From a virus: DNA of 35,363 nucleotides. The DNA lies in IMG/VR virus record IMGVR_UViG_3300009412_000013, positions 1 to 35,363 of that record. The stretch is one strand, 5' to 3'. Under the pieces are notes generated by a model that worked only from the letters and a program-made list of their open reading frames with translations, did not search any database and was not told the DNA's origin. Position 1 is the first letter of the stretch. Each line of letters opens with the position of its first letter. The position numbers were made by a program, and so were the translations under genes. Below are positions 1-8,317 of the stretch, one piece after another.

Positions 1-5
1 CCCCA

Positions 6-302
6 GTGCAGTCCTCTCAGGGACTTTCTGTGGGTGAAGCTGCCTCGGTCTGGGCGGATTGCTACCACAGGGCTTTGAGGGTGCTGTTTCCTGATCCGAC
101 TGGGGATGCTGTGGGCACGGCTGAGATGGAGCAAGCCAGACAGGCGGCTACCAGCATCTTCATCGCTGTGACCAACGACAGATCCTCCCTCCCCAAGGGC
201 TTCCAACATGCACCTGACGCCGCTGTGCAGAAGGTGGTGGAAGCCGTAGATGGAGAGGTGATACCTGGAGAGATGCAGGAGGACGACCAACTGCCCTTCT
301 GA
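6..302 (+). CDS. Hypothetical protein with SSB-like acidic C-terminal tip (5' end probably outside window)
   Basis: The reading frame is open to the left edge of the window, so the GTG at 6 may be internal and the gene partial. About 98 residues are visible, largely helical and acidic. The last residues, MQEDDQLPF, resemble the acidic tip ending in DxxPF of bacterial and phage single-stranded DNA-binding proteins, which recruits replication and repair partners. I see no OB fold in the visible part, so this could be the C-terminal part of an SSB, an annealing protein or another replication accessory protein. The tail resemblance is what is seen; the function is inference. Confidence 0.55.
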   Translation: MQSSQGLSVGEAASVWADCYHRALRVLFPDPTGDAVGTAEMEQARQAATSIFIAVTNDRSSLPKGFQHAPDAAVQKVVEAVDGEVIPGEMQEDDQLPF

Positions 303-308
303 AAGTAC

Positions 309-400
309 AACCCTGATCTTGAAAGCCGGGGGAAAGCCCTCCGGTACTCGGGAGAGGAATCTTGATCAGGGGGGCGGGGAGAGGGGAGCTTTCCCCGCCC
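309..400 (+). other. Structured intergenic stretch with nested inverted repeats
   Basis: Part of the 201-base gap between the first gene and the HNH gene. CCCTGATC at 311-318 pairs perfectly with GATCAGGG at 364-371 and encloses a second stem in which CCGGGGG at 326-332 pairs with CCC and CCGG at 337-344 around an AAAG loop with one bulged T. A third stem follows: GGGCGGGGA at 372-380 with TCCCCGCCC at 392-400. The third stem has no T-run, so terminator activity is uncertain. The nested layout could be a structured RNA leader or a processing site. I could not match it to a known riboswitch or ribozyme. The remaining bases up to 495 show nothing clear. Confidence 0.4.
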
Positions 401-503
401 AATAAATTACTGGGGCCTCAACGTCGAGCCCAGAGAACCCTTGTTTCCCACGCAAGGACCTTATCCTCCGACTGCGAGGCCCCGCACTCCCCACCGAGGA
501 CAG

Positions 504-905
504 ATGGCTAAGAAGAGGATAAAAGCGGTAACCATCACCGGCATCTGGTCGAAGCTCGTGAGGGAGTTGGACAACTATACCTGTCAGGTGTGTCACAAGA
601 GCTTCAGAGATGATCCTGGGGTCCTTGACGCCTCACATCACATCCCCAGAGCACATGGGGCTACGAAGTGGGAGCTTGACAATGGCTCGTCCAAGTGCCG
701 GAAGTGCCACGGGGAGATGGATCGCCAGCCACTGGAACACGTCGAGTGGATCAAGAACAGGCTGGGGGAAGAGAGGTACGAAGCCCTTCGCATGAAGGGA
801 ACTCAGCCCATGAAGATGACCGACAAGGACAGAAGGGAACTCGCCGCATCACTCAGGAAACAACTCAAGGAAGCACAGGAGAGAAACCGTGATCTACACC
901 CGTGA
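504..905 (+). CDS. HNH endonuclease
   Basis: A 133-residue HNH-family nuclease. The zinc-binding and catalytic core is visible: C27-x2-C30, then SHHIPR at 44-49 with the catalytic His pair, then N60 and C65-x2-C68-H69. The C-terminal third (about 90-133) is a charged helix. The start at ATG 504 is chosen over an in-frame GTG-type start at 441 because GAGGA lies 4-8 bases upstream of it. The gene opens the plus-strand cluster and overlaps the endolysin gene by 17 bases. Phage HNH proteins act as homing nucleases, as packaging-associated nickases or in host DNA degradation. Its position away from the terminase does not decide between these. I see no intron around it. Confidence 0.85.
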   Translation: MAKKRIKAVTITGIWSKLVRELDNYTCQVCHKSFRDDPGVLDASHHIPRAHGATKWELDNGSSKCRKCHGEMDRQPLEHVEWIKNRLGEERYEALRMKGTQPMKMTDKDRRELAASLRKQLKEAQERNRDLHP

Positions 906-1302
906 AAACTGGCCTGAGGGAAGATGGCCGAGCTTCAGCTTTGACGAGGCGGCATGTCACGAGACGGGTATCTGTGACATGGACCCAGAGTTTATGGACA
1001 TGCTTCAGTTGTGCCGGGATGAGTTGGAGGCACCGATGTCGATGACCTCGATGTATCGTCACCACACGCACTCTATTGAGGTGGCGAAGGATAAGCCCGG
1101 TACGCACACCACAGGCAAGGCCGCTGACGTAGCCTGTCACGGTGTCCGAGCCCACAGGATACTGGAGATCCTCGCGCCCATATTCTACGGGATCGGCATC
1201 AAGCAGTCAGGTCCGATGAACAAGCGCTTTATTCACTTCGATCTCGTAGAGGCAGGGGAACTGTCTCATGTGTCGAGACCTTGGCTCTGGAGCTATTCGT
1301 GA
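889..1302 (+). CDS. Endolysin, M15-family peptidase (D-Ala-D-Ala carboxypeptidase/endopeptidase-like)
   Basis: A 137-residue single-domain peptidoglycan hydrolase. The zinc ligands of the peptidase M15 family can be seen as H73-x6-D80 within THTTGKAADV and H116 in RFIHFD, preceded by the family's YRHHTHS segment. It should cleave peptide cross-links of the cell wall at lysis. No signal peptide or cell-wall-binding domain is visible, so export would depend on a holin; candidate membrane proteins lie on the other strand at 10099-11400. GTG at 889 has AGGAGAG a few bases upstream. The stop overlaps the start of the next gene (GTGA), indicating translational coupling. Confidence 0.85.
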   Translation: MIYTRENWPEGRWPSFSFDEAACHETGICDMDPEFMDMLQLCRDELEAPMSMTSMYRHHTHSIEVAKDKPGTHTTGKAADVACHGVRAHRILEILAPIFYGIGIKQSGPMNKRFIHFDLVEAGELSHVSRPWLWSYS

Positions 1303-1553
1303 GAGCAAGCCAACCAGGAGATCCCCTTACGGCCAGACAAAAGCTCGTCTTCGACTTCGTCAAGTCTCGTATCCTGAAGGGACTCGCCCCTACCCTGAGG
1401 GAGGTCGGGGCGGGGTGCTTCTCGCACTGCAACGACGGGACACAGGTCACCTCATCCCTCAAGTGCTTGAACGCGATTGAGAGCAAGGGATATATCGAGA
1501 GGATCAACAACATTTCCAGAGGAATTTTCCTAACCGAACTGGGGAAGCAATGA
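1299..1553 (+). CDS. Stand-alone LexA-like winged-helix DNA-binding protein
   Basis: An 84-residue protein matching the N-terminal DNA-binding domain of LexA: LTARQKLVFDFV at 10-21, then APTLREV with the recognition-helix region, the helix LKCLNAIESKGYIE and the wing NISRGI. It lacks the C-terminal S24 autoprotease domain of full LexA, so it cannot be inactivated by RecA-driven self-cleavage. GTG at 1299 overlaps the endolysin stop and has GGAG 7 bases upstream; a TTG at 1281 is possible but less likely. It is probably a repressor of phage promoters, or a competitor for host SOS boxes. The family match is clear; the target is inference. Confidence 0.85.
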   Translation: MRASQPGDPLTARQKLVFDFVKSRILKGLAPTLREVGAGCFSHCNDGTQVTSSLKCLNAIESKGYIERINNISRGIFLTELGKQ

Positions 1554-1741
1554 GAGTCATCGTATGTGACGAGTGTGACGGAAGGATCACAGATCAGAAG
1601 CTGACCTTCGAGTCAGACAACGAAACTCCCCTTCCGCCCTATGAGGTGTCCTTGAGCGTCCGCACCATAGAGGGATCTACCAAGACCTCCGTAGACCTGT
1701 GCTGGGACTGCTTCGATCGGTTGCGTGAGCATGTGGTCTGA
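1550..1741 (+). CDS. Small protein with two CxxC pairs (zinc-ribbon type)
   Basis: A 63-residue protein with CDECDG at 6-11 and CWDC at about 51-54. The two cysteine pairs at the ends of a beta-rich middle suggest one zinc knuckle. ATG at 1550 overlaps the LexA-like stop by 4 bases. Many phages carry such small zinc proteins among regulators. No specific function can be assigned. Confidence 0.7.
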   Translation: MRVIVCDECDGRITDQKLTFESDNETPLPPYEVSLSVRTIEGSTKTSVDLCWDCFDRLREHVV

Positions 1742-1946
1742 AAAGCACACCCAAGGCATTGACAAGCTCTACGCCGAGCTAAAAACCGAGCTAGCTCAAG
1801 CCTCAAGCATGAAGGACAAGCTGGACGAAATGGGGTGGGCGTATGGCCCCCCTCCATCGAAGATCGCAGAGGACTCTCCTGCCAGCGTGGTACAACGAGC
1901 CCTGGCAAGGTGGGCCATAATAGAAATCACAAAGGCGAGACTATGA
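1731..1946 (+). CDS. Hypothetical small helical protein
   Basis: A 71-residue protein, mainly helical and charged, with a likely coiled-coil stretch (KLYAELKTELAQASSMKDKL). Either ATG 1731 or GTG 1725 could be the start, and neither has a strong ribosome-binding site. The gene overlaps the end of the upstream gene and its own stop overlaps the next ATG (ATGA). I do not recognise the family. Confidence 0.6.
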   Translation: MWSEKHTQGIDKLYAELKTELAQASSMKDKLDEMGWAYGPPPSKIAEDSPASVVQRALARWAIIEITKARL

Positions 1947-2389
1947 TCTGCACACTGTGTGACACAGAGAAACCAGAGGAAGACTTCTACGTAATTCGCT
2001 GTGGCAGCTACAGGAGACGCCGAGCCGAGTGCAAGAGCTGTTATCTAGAGAAGTGCCGAGCCAGAAGGAAGAACAAGGGTCCTGACGCCTATATCAAGCC
2101 GCGCCCCAATCAACATGGGTTCAACGGCTGGTCTGGACTCGCCATCGCCATGATCTACAGCGCGTTCAAAGCCCTAGACCACAAGAAAGAAACTGAGAGG
2201 GTGAACGCACGAGAGTTTCTTGAGACCCACAGGGGACCGTGGTGCGACGTGATGCGGGCTGACGAGGAAATCGTAGATCTATTCCTCAAGAGATATGACA
2301 ACGGGCAGACGATTGCCAAGAACCTCCCCCATCCTCATGCTGTGACAACGAGGATATACTCTGGGTCCAAGAGGGAGGGTGTGCTGTGA
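1943..2389 (+). CDS. Zinc-ribbon protein of unknown function
   Basis: A 148-residue protein. The N-terminus MICTLC, followed by CKSC near residue 33, forms a C-x2-C...C-x2-C zinc ribbon with an Arg-rich spacer. This head is common on small phage nucleases and DNA-binding proteins. The rest (about 60-148) is helical, and no HNH core is present. The start at ATG 1943 overlaps the preceding stop; an upstream in-frame start at 1835 would duplicate coding space. This is the last gene of the left plus-strand cluster. It ends 7 bases from the stop of the convergent terminase gene, and no terminator is seen between them. Confidence 0.7.
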   Translation: MICTLCDTEKPEEDFYVIRCGSYRRRRAECKSCYLEKCRARRKNKGPDAYIKPRPNQHGFNGWSGLAIAMIYSAFKALDHKKETERVNAREFLETHRGPWCDVMRADEEIVDLFLKRYDNGQTIAKNLPHPHAVTTRIYSGSKREGVL

Positions 2390-2396
2390 GAGTGGC

Positions 2397-3371
2397 TCAG
2401 ACGTGAATAGCGTCCATATGATTGACCAGCCCCCGCTCTCTCCCTCTGGCCATGGATCGGTCGATGACCTCCATCTCGATAAAGGCCTCGGTTCCAGAGG
2501 ACCACTCGTTCAGCCATAGGCGTCTGAACTCACCCTCACGTCCTTGTACAGACGGGTCTGTGCGAGCCTCTTCGAGCTTTTCAGGGGTTTGCCACGGCAT
2601 CCTCAGTTCATGGTCCCAGTAGACAATGGTCTTGCCGTTATCGCTTAGATAGACGGGAAGATCCTCCAGCCCCGGAACCCTCTGTCCCATCGCCTCGTTT
2701 GTGTGAGGATCTGGCTTGACGGAGTTCTCGTAGATCCTCCAGAGAAGGGCTGATTCGCCGTAGAACCCAGCGTACGTCGTCACGAACCGGATGGACGCCT
2801 CCAGGTTCCAGATAGGCTGGAACTCCGTCCAGAGACGCTCTCCGCGCTCTGACGAGATCCCCCAAAGCTCATCGAACACACACAGGGCGTTCATACTGCC
2901 CGCCTCACCAGCATAGTCCGAGGCAACATACCTCAAGCTGTGTGGGCCGAAGTTCTTCTGCTTGCCTTGGGCGAACAGGATCGTGTTGGAGAGAGCGATC
3001 CTCTCCCTGCGCCTCTTGTCGGCTGGCATGACCTCGTCGAAGGTCTTTGGGTCCTTGCTTCTCATCAGAGAAAGGGACTGGACCATCCGATCGTACATGC
3101 GGTTCTTCGCACCCTCTTCGTCGTTGGCAATGGAATACATCTCCCCGCCGTAGATCCGAGCGAATGCGTAGGTGACCGCTGCTGCTACCTCTGTCTTGCC
3201 TGATTTTTTGGGAGCGCTGTAGACCATCGTTGAGTAGGCGAGCTTGCCGTCCTCAATACGAAACATCTCGTTGAGAATGCGCTTCTGGTGGGGGAACAGC
3301 TTGATGCGCTTACCGGTGGAGGTAAGCCAGAACTCTTTCTCCATGGTCGTGACGACCTTGGAGTTGATCAC
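2397..3371 (-). CDS. Terminase large subunit, ATPase half (split TerL)
   Basis: A 324-residue protein covering only the N-terminal DNA-translocating ATPase of TerL. Walker A is SAPKKSGKT at 52-60, Walker B with catalytic acid is CVFDE at 164-168, and the coupling segment is VTTYAGF near 197. The protein stops in the linker, just after the usual LNEWSSGTEAFIEME stretch, with no RNase H-fold nuclease domain; intact TerL proteins are usually 450-600 residues. The missing nuclease is encoded separately at 29491-30081. The GTG start at 3371 overlaps the stop of the upstream gene (GTGA) with GAAGG nearby; an ATG at 3344 is an alternative. It is the last gene of the minus-strand operon. Confidence 0.9.
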   Translation of the reverse strand: MINSKVVTTMEKEFWLTSTGKRIKLFPHQKRILNEMFRIEDGKLAYSTMVYSAPKKSGKTEVAAAVTYAFARIYGGEMYSIANDEEGAKNRMYDRMVQSLSLMRSKDPKTFDEVMPADKRRRERIALSNTILFAQGKQKNFGPHSLRYVASDYAGEAGSMNALCVFDELWGISSERGERLWTEFQPIWNLEASIRFVTTYAGFYGESALLWRIYENSVKPDPHTNEAMGQRVPGLEDLPVYLSDNGKTIVYWDHELRMPWQTPEKLEEARTDPSVQGREGEFRRLWLNEWSSGTEAFIEMEVIDRSMARGRERGLVNHMDAIHV

Positions 3372-5443
3372 CTAATGCCTTCGGAAATCGAAGTTGCGTC
3401 TCCTGGTTCATCTTCATTCAATGTCGCTATAGTTTCCCTTGGGGCGCGGATCACCTGTCCAACCACAGGTGTTTTCGCCAAGGGCTTAAAGCCCCCGTTG
3501 GCGACCTTGATGTTGTGCTCCTCAGCGAGACGCTGGGCAGCTTGGAAGTAGGTCATCCCCGCCGTATCCCACCCCTTGGGGACCTTGCTGTGGATCTTAT
3601 TCAGAAGGTTCATAAAAACATCCTTCTGCCTAGACGTAAACCCCATAACGGGGATGATCCCCGCGCCCACTGCCTTTGGAGACACCAGAGGTGCTTGCAG
3701 CGCGAGCCAGAGGGGGTTCCACCCAAACTTATCCATCAAGGCCCCCCCCGTCACGAGGCCGAGGAGACCCGCAAGCTCGCTTCGGGAAATGAGTCCAGAC
3801 CCAACCCAGTTGTTGAACATAGCACCAGCGGCAGCGGGAAGAATGGGAACTCCCGTGGCTTCCGATAGCTGTTCGATGATTATCTTTGCACCTTGGTTGG
3901 CGGGGTCATCCTTCAAGGATCTGAGCAGGTTGCGGATTACGGAAACCCTTTCTCGACCCAACTGCTCCGGACCCATTTGCCTTGCCATCACACCAGTGGA
4001 GGCCTTAAAGTCGCCAATGAGTTTGCTGGTTTTTTCCCACTCGCCGAGCATGTCATCATAGCCACCCTTGATATTATCTACCAGCACATCGCGGATTCTA
4101 CCATACGCCCGCTCGACCATCTTCCGGCCCACAAGGTCGCGCTCTAACTTGCGAGAGACCTGCCATGTCGCCTTCCTGAGAGCATCAAAGGACGCTACGT
4201 CCAACACTCCGTTTCTGTTGTAGTATTCTGCGGGGTCCTCGATTACACTCAACCACTTCTTAACGAGTCCTATCTCTTCGTCAGCAAATATGCCGATGCG
4301 AGTGAAGTTGGCGCTGTTGAGGTCGGCCCCGTCGTCGTTGAAGTCCTCAAGAACATCCTTAACAGCAACCTTGATTCGCTTGTGAATACTGCTAGGATCG
4401 CGACGTAGACTCATAGTTGGAAAGAGCTTTTTCCAACTATTCGACCTGTCCTGCTGCACCTTACGCAGTGCCTCTGAAGCCATCGAGTGGAAGTTCAACA
4501 GGGAGTTGTGTCCGTTCACGTAATTGTAGAACGCCTCCCTTGTTTTAATGTCGGCAGACCGAACCGCTTTGTACGCCTCTGAGATGGCTTCGGGACCTCT
4601 TCCCGTCATAAGGCCCGTATATTCCCTGAAAAACCCCGAAGAAATATCCTTGGCTCCCTTTCCAAGACGCCCCCCTGCCCTCAGGGACATGATGGCAGGA
4701 TTTACCGCATTTATCAAGGATGACCACCTCGGCAGGGCTGCGGGAGTGGGAATCAGACCTGACGCCATGAGCATGTTGCCGCCAGGGTTGTTGATCCACT
4801 CTTCGGGATCAAGGAGCTTGTCCTGCATGTCCGTCATCATGGCAGATGCCATCTGCTCGGTTCCAGACCTCACGGGCCGGTTGTAACGAGCGGTGTTCTC
4901 CCACACACCACTGGTGCTCTCTGCGCTTGGAGCGAAAGAGAACTCAGGACCACCTGTCTGTCCTATGGCTCGGCCAAGAATCGAGTCGTCCCGCGTCCCA
5001 AGATTACGCACCACAGACCTGCCCATACCCTCGGCAGCACCCTTCATGCCCTCCCACGTTTCTCCAATCTTAGACGGACGAAGAGCGTCGTAGGTACTGA
5101 CGGCTTGGTCAATCAGAGAGCCCGGAAGTCGAAGAGCACCCTCTTGGATTCCAAGACTAATCTGCCCCATAAGGGGCTGGCGGGGGCGCATGGCAGCGAG
5201 ATCGTCGGCGATCCCACCAAATCCAGACATGCGAGTGAACCTGTTGCCAGCCGTGTCCCTGAACCCGCCCGCAATCTGCTCACCACGAGCGTCGTCTTTG
5301 ACGTTAATCCAGTAGTTAGGATTCTCTTCCAGAAAGTCGGTGGCCGCTTCGATGGCGGTCATACTGCCGTACTTTTCTGGGTCTCTTCGCTGTGCGTATG
5401 CGCCTATCTGAGATAGGGTGAACTTGATATTTTCAGGCATCAT
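3368..5443 (-). CDS. Large internal virion protein (candidate ejection protein)
   Basis: A 691-residue, mostly helical protein with Gly/Ala-rich hydrophobic stretches (about 235-265 and 555-620) near the middle and C-terminus. No enzyme motif was identified; in particular no lysozyme or transglycosylase catalytic set is obvious. The size, helical nature and position as the last of four large genes before the terminase ATPase fit the internal core or ejection proteins of podoviruses (the T7 gp15/gp16 role). The ATG at 5443 overlaps the previous stop. Function is inferred from context. Confidence 0.7.
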   Translation of the reverse strand: MMPENIKFTLSQIGAYAQRRDPEKYGSMTAIEAATDFLEENPNYWINVKDDARGEQIAGGFRDTAGNRFTRMSGFGGIADDLAAMRPRQPLMGQISLGIQEGALRLPGSLIDQAVSTYDALRPSKIGETWEGMKGAAEGMGRSVVRNLGTRDDSILGRAIGQTGGPEFSFAPSAESTSGVWENTARYNRPVRSGTEQMASAMMTDMQDKLLDPEEWINNPGGNMLMASGLIPTPAALPRWSSLINAVNPAIMSLRAGGRLGKGAKDISSGFFREYTGLMTGRGPEAISEAYKAVRSADIKTREAFYNYVNGHNSLLNFHSMASEALRKVQQDRSNSWKKLFPTMSLRRDPSSIHKRIKVAVKDVLEDFNDDGADLNSANFTRIGIFADEEIGLVKKWLSVIEDPAEYYNRNGVLDVASFDALRKATWQVSRKLERDLVGRKMVERAYGRIRDVLVDNIKGGYDDMLGEWEKTSKLIGDFKASTGVMARQMGPEQLGRERVSVIRNLLRSLKDDPANQGAKIIIEQLSEATGVPILPAAAGAMFNNWVGSGLISRSELAGLLGLVTGGALMDKFGWNPLWLALQAPLVSPKAVGAGIIPVMGFTSRQKDVFMNLLNKIHSKVPKGWDTAGMTYFQAAQRLAEEHNIKVANGGFKPLAKTPVVGQVIRAPRETIATLNEDEPGDATSISEGIR

Positions 5444-7062
5444 CCATCACCAGTCGTGTCAGCGGGCGCAGTGGCGCGTGTCGAAGTACCAGGAAATGCC
5501 CCCTCAAAGACTGAATCCATTAGTGCATCCTCCTGTGAGGAGGCCCCTTCCAGCCCCTGAAGGAGGCCCGCCGAACCGCCACCAGTCGTGTCAGCGGGCG
5601 CAGTGACGGTTGGTGTCCTCTTCGGAACACCAAATGGCACATTGCCCGTGCGTTCTTGTACTTCCGTCAGAATGTGCTCCATACCATACTGGCCTACATA
5701 GCTCGCCTCTACGATGCCTTCCTCCATGCGAATCATAGTCTGCATGAGGTCTTTCATATTCTGCCGTATGATCGCGGGGTCCGTTGAGATGCTACCGATG
5801 AGTCCTGAGTAGAAGATCACTTCATCTTCTGTGAGCGCAGCGCCTGACTGCAACCTCGATACAAGGTCCACCTCAATCTTCATCTCGTTTAACGTGGAGA
5901 TGATTTGCATTGCCTTCTCGCCACCGGCCTCAACGTCGTCGTCACCCAGCACCCATGGAGTCAGTTTTTCTCCCGGTGGAGTGTCAACCCAGTTTAACAA
6001 TCTCCTGTTAAACTCCATCTCTAAGCCTGCCAGACCACCGAATGCCTTTGCTATGTCTGGATCGGACATCTTTGCTAGAGAACTTGCGAGTGTGAACTTA
6101 ATGGCGTTGATGCGCCCCATGCGCGTCTGGTTTTCGCCTGAAATGTCAAGTCGTAGATCAGTAGCCTCCATCCTCTCCCAAACAACCAACGCCTCTTCTG
6201 GGGTCCTCCAGCCACCATGCTTCCGATTGATCTCCTCATTAAGGGTCTTCCACACAGGAAATGCCGTTTCTTTATCATCGGCAGCGGCCTTTATGGCGGC
6301 TGTAATCGCAGCCTCTCGTGCTTTTCGCCTCTCCGACAGGGTGCCAGCGGCATAATCTTCAAAAAGTTCCCGTGCTTTTTCCATAAGTTCGGGAGTTACG
6401 TAGTTGCCCATGGACACGACGTAATGCGTCATAGCTGCTTCCGCGCCAATGTCCATTGCGGTCTTCGCAAGCATCTTAGTCGTGGTATTGTGTCTGTCTT
6501 GAACAAACTTCTTCGACATGGATGAAATCATATCATCTACTGGCTTCTGCACAGACGGTGGATCTACTTGGGGCTCTTTAGGGGCGGGTGGCGCGGACAC
6601 GTCCAAGGTGAACTCGTCTTCTCCAAAACGCCTTTCTGGCTCTGAAATTAGACTTGGCGGGGGGGTCGCCATTATCTCGGCCACCGTTTTCTCCACTGTT
6701 TCCTCCCCCCACCGATCCAGCGTAAACTCGTTGAACCGAGCCGAAAGAGCGTTGTGCTGATTCCACTGCTCCCGAAGCATCTCCGGATCTGCCCCGGCCT
6801 CAAGATACATCTCAAGACCTTGCCGAGACTCTTGTACTTGGCTCAAGAGAAGCTCGTACTCCCCTTGTTGGGCGGACCTCGCAGCGTCTTCTTCGAGGCG
6901 GGCCTGCTCCCTCTCCCGCAAAGCATGAGTAGCGTCAAACTCCTCCTGCTGCTGGGCCAGACGAGCCTGTTCCGCCCTCCGTTGAGGCCAATTACGGGAA
7001 CCACGGGCGATCCCTGCGGAAGCGTCCCTGAGTCCTCTGGCTAATGCGCGACCAATTCCCAT
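5440..7062 (-). CDS. Internal virion protein with N-terminal coiled coil
   Basis: A 540-residue protein. Residues about 15-70 form a strongly charged, Gln/Glu/Arg-rich coiled coil (RRAEQARLAQQQEEFDA). A Pro-rich spacer near 130-170 precedes a helical body. The C-terminus carries two copies of the peptide APADTTGGG or APADTTGDG separated by about 35 residues, encoded by a 26-base direct repeat. It is probably part of the ejected internal core together with its neighbours. The stop overlaps the next ATG. No catalytic motif was seen. Confidence 0.7.
   Translation of the reverse strand: MGIGRALARGLRDASAGIARGSRNWPQRRAEQARLAQQQEEFDATHALREREQARLEEDAARSAQQGEYELLLSQVQESRQGLEMYLEAGADPEMLREQWNQHNALSARFNEFTLDRWGEETVEKTVAEIMATPPPSLISEPERRFGEDEFTLDVSAPPAPKEPQVDPPSVQKPVDDMISSMSKKFVQDRHNTTTKMLAKTAMDIGAEAAMTHYVVSMGNYVTPELMEKARELFEDYAAGTLSERRKAREAAITAAIKAAADDKETAFPVWKTLNEEINRKHGGWRTPEEALVVWERMEATDLRLDISGENQTRMGRINAIKFTLASSLAKMSDPDIAKAFGGLAGLEMEFNRRLLNWVDTPPGEKLTPWVLGDDDVEAGGEKAMQIISTLNEMKIEVDLVSRLQSGAALTEDEVIFYSGLIGSISTDPAIIRQNMKDLMQTMIRMEEGIVEASYVGQYGMEHILTEVQERTGNVPFGVPKRTPTVTAPADTTGGGSAGLLQGLEGASSQEDALMDSVFEGAFPGTSTRATAPADTTGDG
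5448..5605. repeat. 26-base direct repeat at the 3' end of an internal virion protein gene
   Basis: A 26-base sequence occurs at 5448-5473 and again at 5580-5605 in the same orientation. It encodes the repeated C-terminal peptide APADTTG. The upstream copy is followed by a Gly/Ser-rich linker, so this looks like an internal duplication of the protein tail. Confidence 0.85.
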
Positions 7063-8313
7063 TTAGTCGCCTCCTGGCCACCACTGCCAGTCGGCAGGAT
7101 CTTGGGCGTTCATATACGCCTCCAAGAGGTTGCTAAACATGCCTGGCTCGGCTCCCGGCACGTTATACCCACCAGCTCCACCGGCACCGACCGCGCCAGG
7201 AGCCAAGGCTCTCAAGAGCAGATCGAGGGACTGGTTCCTTGTCTGGTCCTGACGCCAGTCCAGATCAGACTGAAGTCGAGTGGTGTCGGACCACTGCTGA
7301 TACGCCCTCTCGTCAACCCCCATGTCCTGCTCGTAGACGGCGTTGATCGCGGCCTGCATCTGCGGACCCACTACTCCAAGAGCCTCAAGCCCAGTCCGTG
7401 CGTTGGCAGCAAGCTGCTGGGTGCTCAAGTTGGTGTAATCCACCCATCCCGGCGTAGAGTTCCTTATGCCCCTCATGGCTAACGATGCCGCGAGGTCATC
7501 CCTCTCCTGCTCTTGTCTTATATAGTCTCCTGCGAGGATCTTGGTTAAGAACGGCGAGACTGTCTCGCCGGTCAGAATGTCCCACAAGGTTTGTCTCTGT
7601 TCGGGAAGGTTGGCCAATCCCGGCGTGTCGGGGGGCTGGTATTGCAGGGCCGTGTCGGCATCTTGGAGGACTGGCACGGGAGCGTCATTGACGATTACGT
7701 TATCTGTGCCGTCGATTATGCCCGTGGTATCTGTTGATCCTCCCATAGTACCCTGCATCAGATCTGTTACCCCGGCGGTGGCCATGCGATCAGCCGCCGT
7801 AGCAGACTTGTTGACCTCGCCCAGAATATTTCCCATCCCATCTCGATAGACCCAAGAACCACCATTATCAAGACGGTCTACCGTGCCAGCGCGAACGCCA
7901 TCTTCCCACCCATATACATCATTCGGGCCTACGTAGTTCCCCACTGCACCCAAGGTTGCTTCGACTGTACCACTAGTTAGATCTGGGCTGAGTTTATATA
8001 GATGCTGAAACATTTCCCCTGCGCCTACAGCCCCTCCTCTACCGAAGGCACCCTCTAGAGCGTTAAGCTGAGCAGGACTATAGCCTTGCAACCCCGATCC
8101 TTGAGTTGCCGTCCACTGATCCCAAGTCTGCGGCCTCTCGGTGCCGTAATAATCCGATTGAGGGTACTTGAAGTCCCCCAGGCTACTACCAGGGCTCGTT
8201 GCACCACCACCCACACCTTGATATTGTCCAAGCCCAGCCTGAGTGGGAGCATCGCTCCACTCGAAAAATTCATCATAGTCGAAAGCACCAGTATCGTCCG
8301 TGTAGATCTGCAT
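7063..8313 (-). CDS. Internal virion protein, gp14-like by position
   Basis: A 416-residue protein. The N-terminal half is Gly/Asp/Thr-rich and probably poorly ordered. The C-terminal half (about 240-390) is helical and Gln/Asp-rich (YIRQEQERDDLAASLAMRG, then an Ala/Gln helix and WRQDQTRNQSLDLLLRALAPG), ending in a Gly/Ala stretch. That layout and the gene order resemble small internal core proteins of podoviruses. The ATG at 8313 lies 4 bases after the stop of the repeat protein. No motif gives a reaction; the role is inferred from context. Confidence 0.65.
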   Translation of the reverse strand: MQIYTDDTGAFDYDEFFEWSDAPTQAGLGQYQGVGGGATSPGSSLGDFKYPQSDYYGTERPQTWDQWTATQGSGLQGYSPAQLNALEGAFGRGGAVGAGEMFQHLYKLSPDLTSGTVEATLGAVGNYVGPNDVYGWEDGVRAGTVDRLDNGGSWVYRDGMGNILGEVNKSATAADRMATAGVTDLMQGTMGGSTDTTGIIDGTDNVIVNDAPVPVLQDADTALQYQPPDTPGLANLPEQRQTLWDILTGETVSPFLTKILAGDYIRQEQERDDLAASLAMRGIRNSTPGWVDYTNLSTQQLAANARTGLEALGVVGPQMQAAINAVYEQDMGVDERAYQQWSDTTRLQSDLDWRQDQTRNQSLDLLLRALAPGAVGAGGAGGYNVPGAEPGMFSNLLEAYMNAQDPADWQWWPGGD

Positions 8314-8317
8314 ATTT

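Noticed and set aside
309-905. Group I intron carrying an HNH homing nuclease
   Set aside because: No group I core elements or split flanking exons could be recognised, and the HNH gene has its own start signals.
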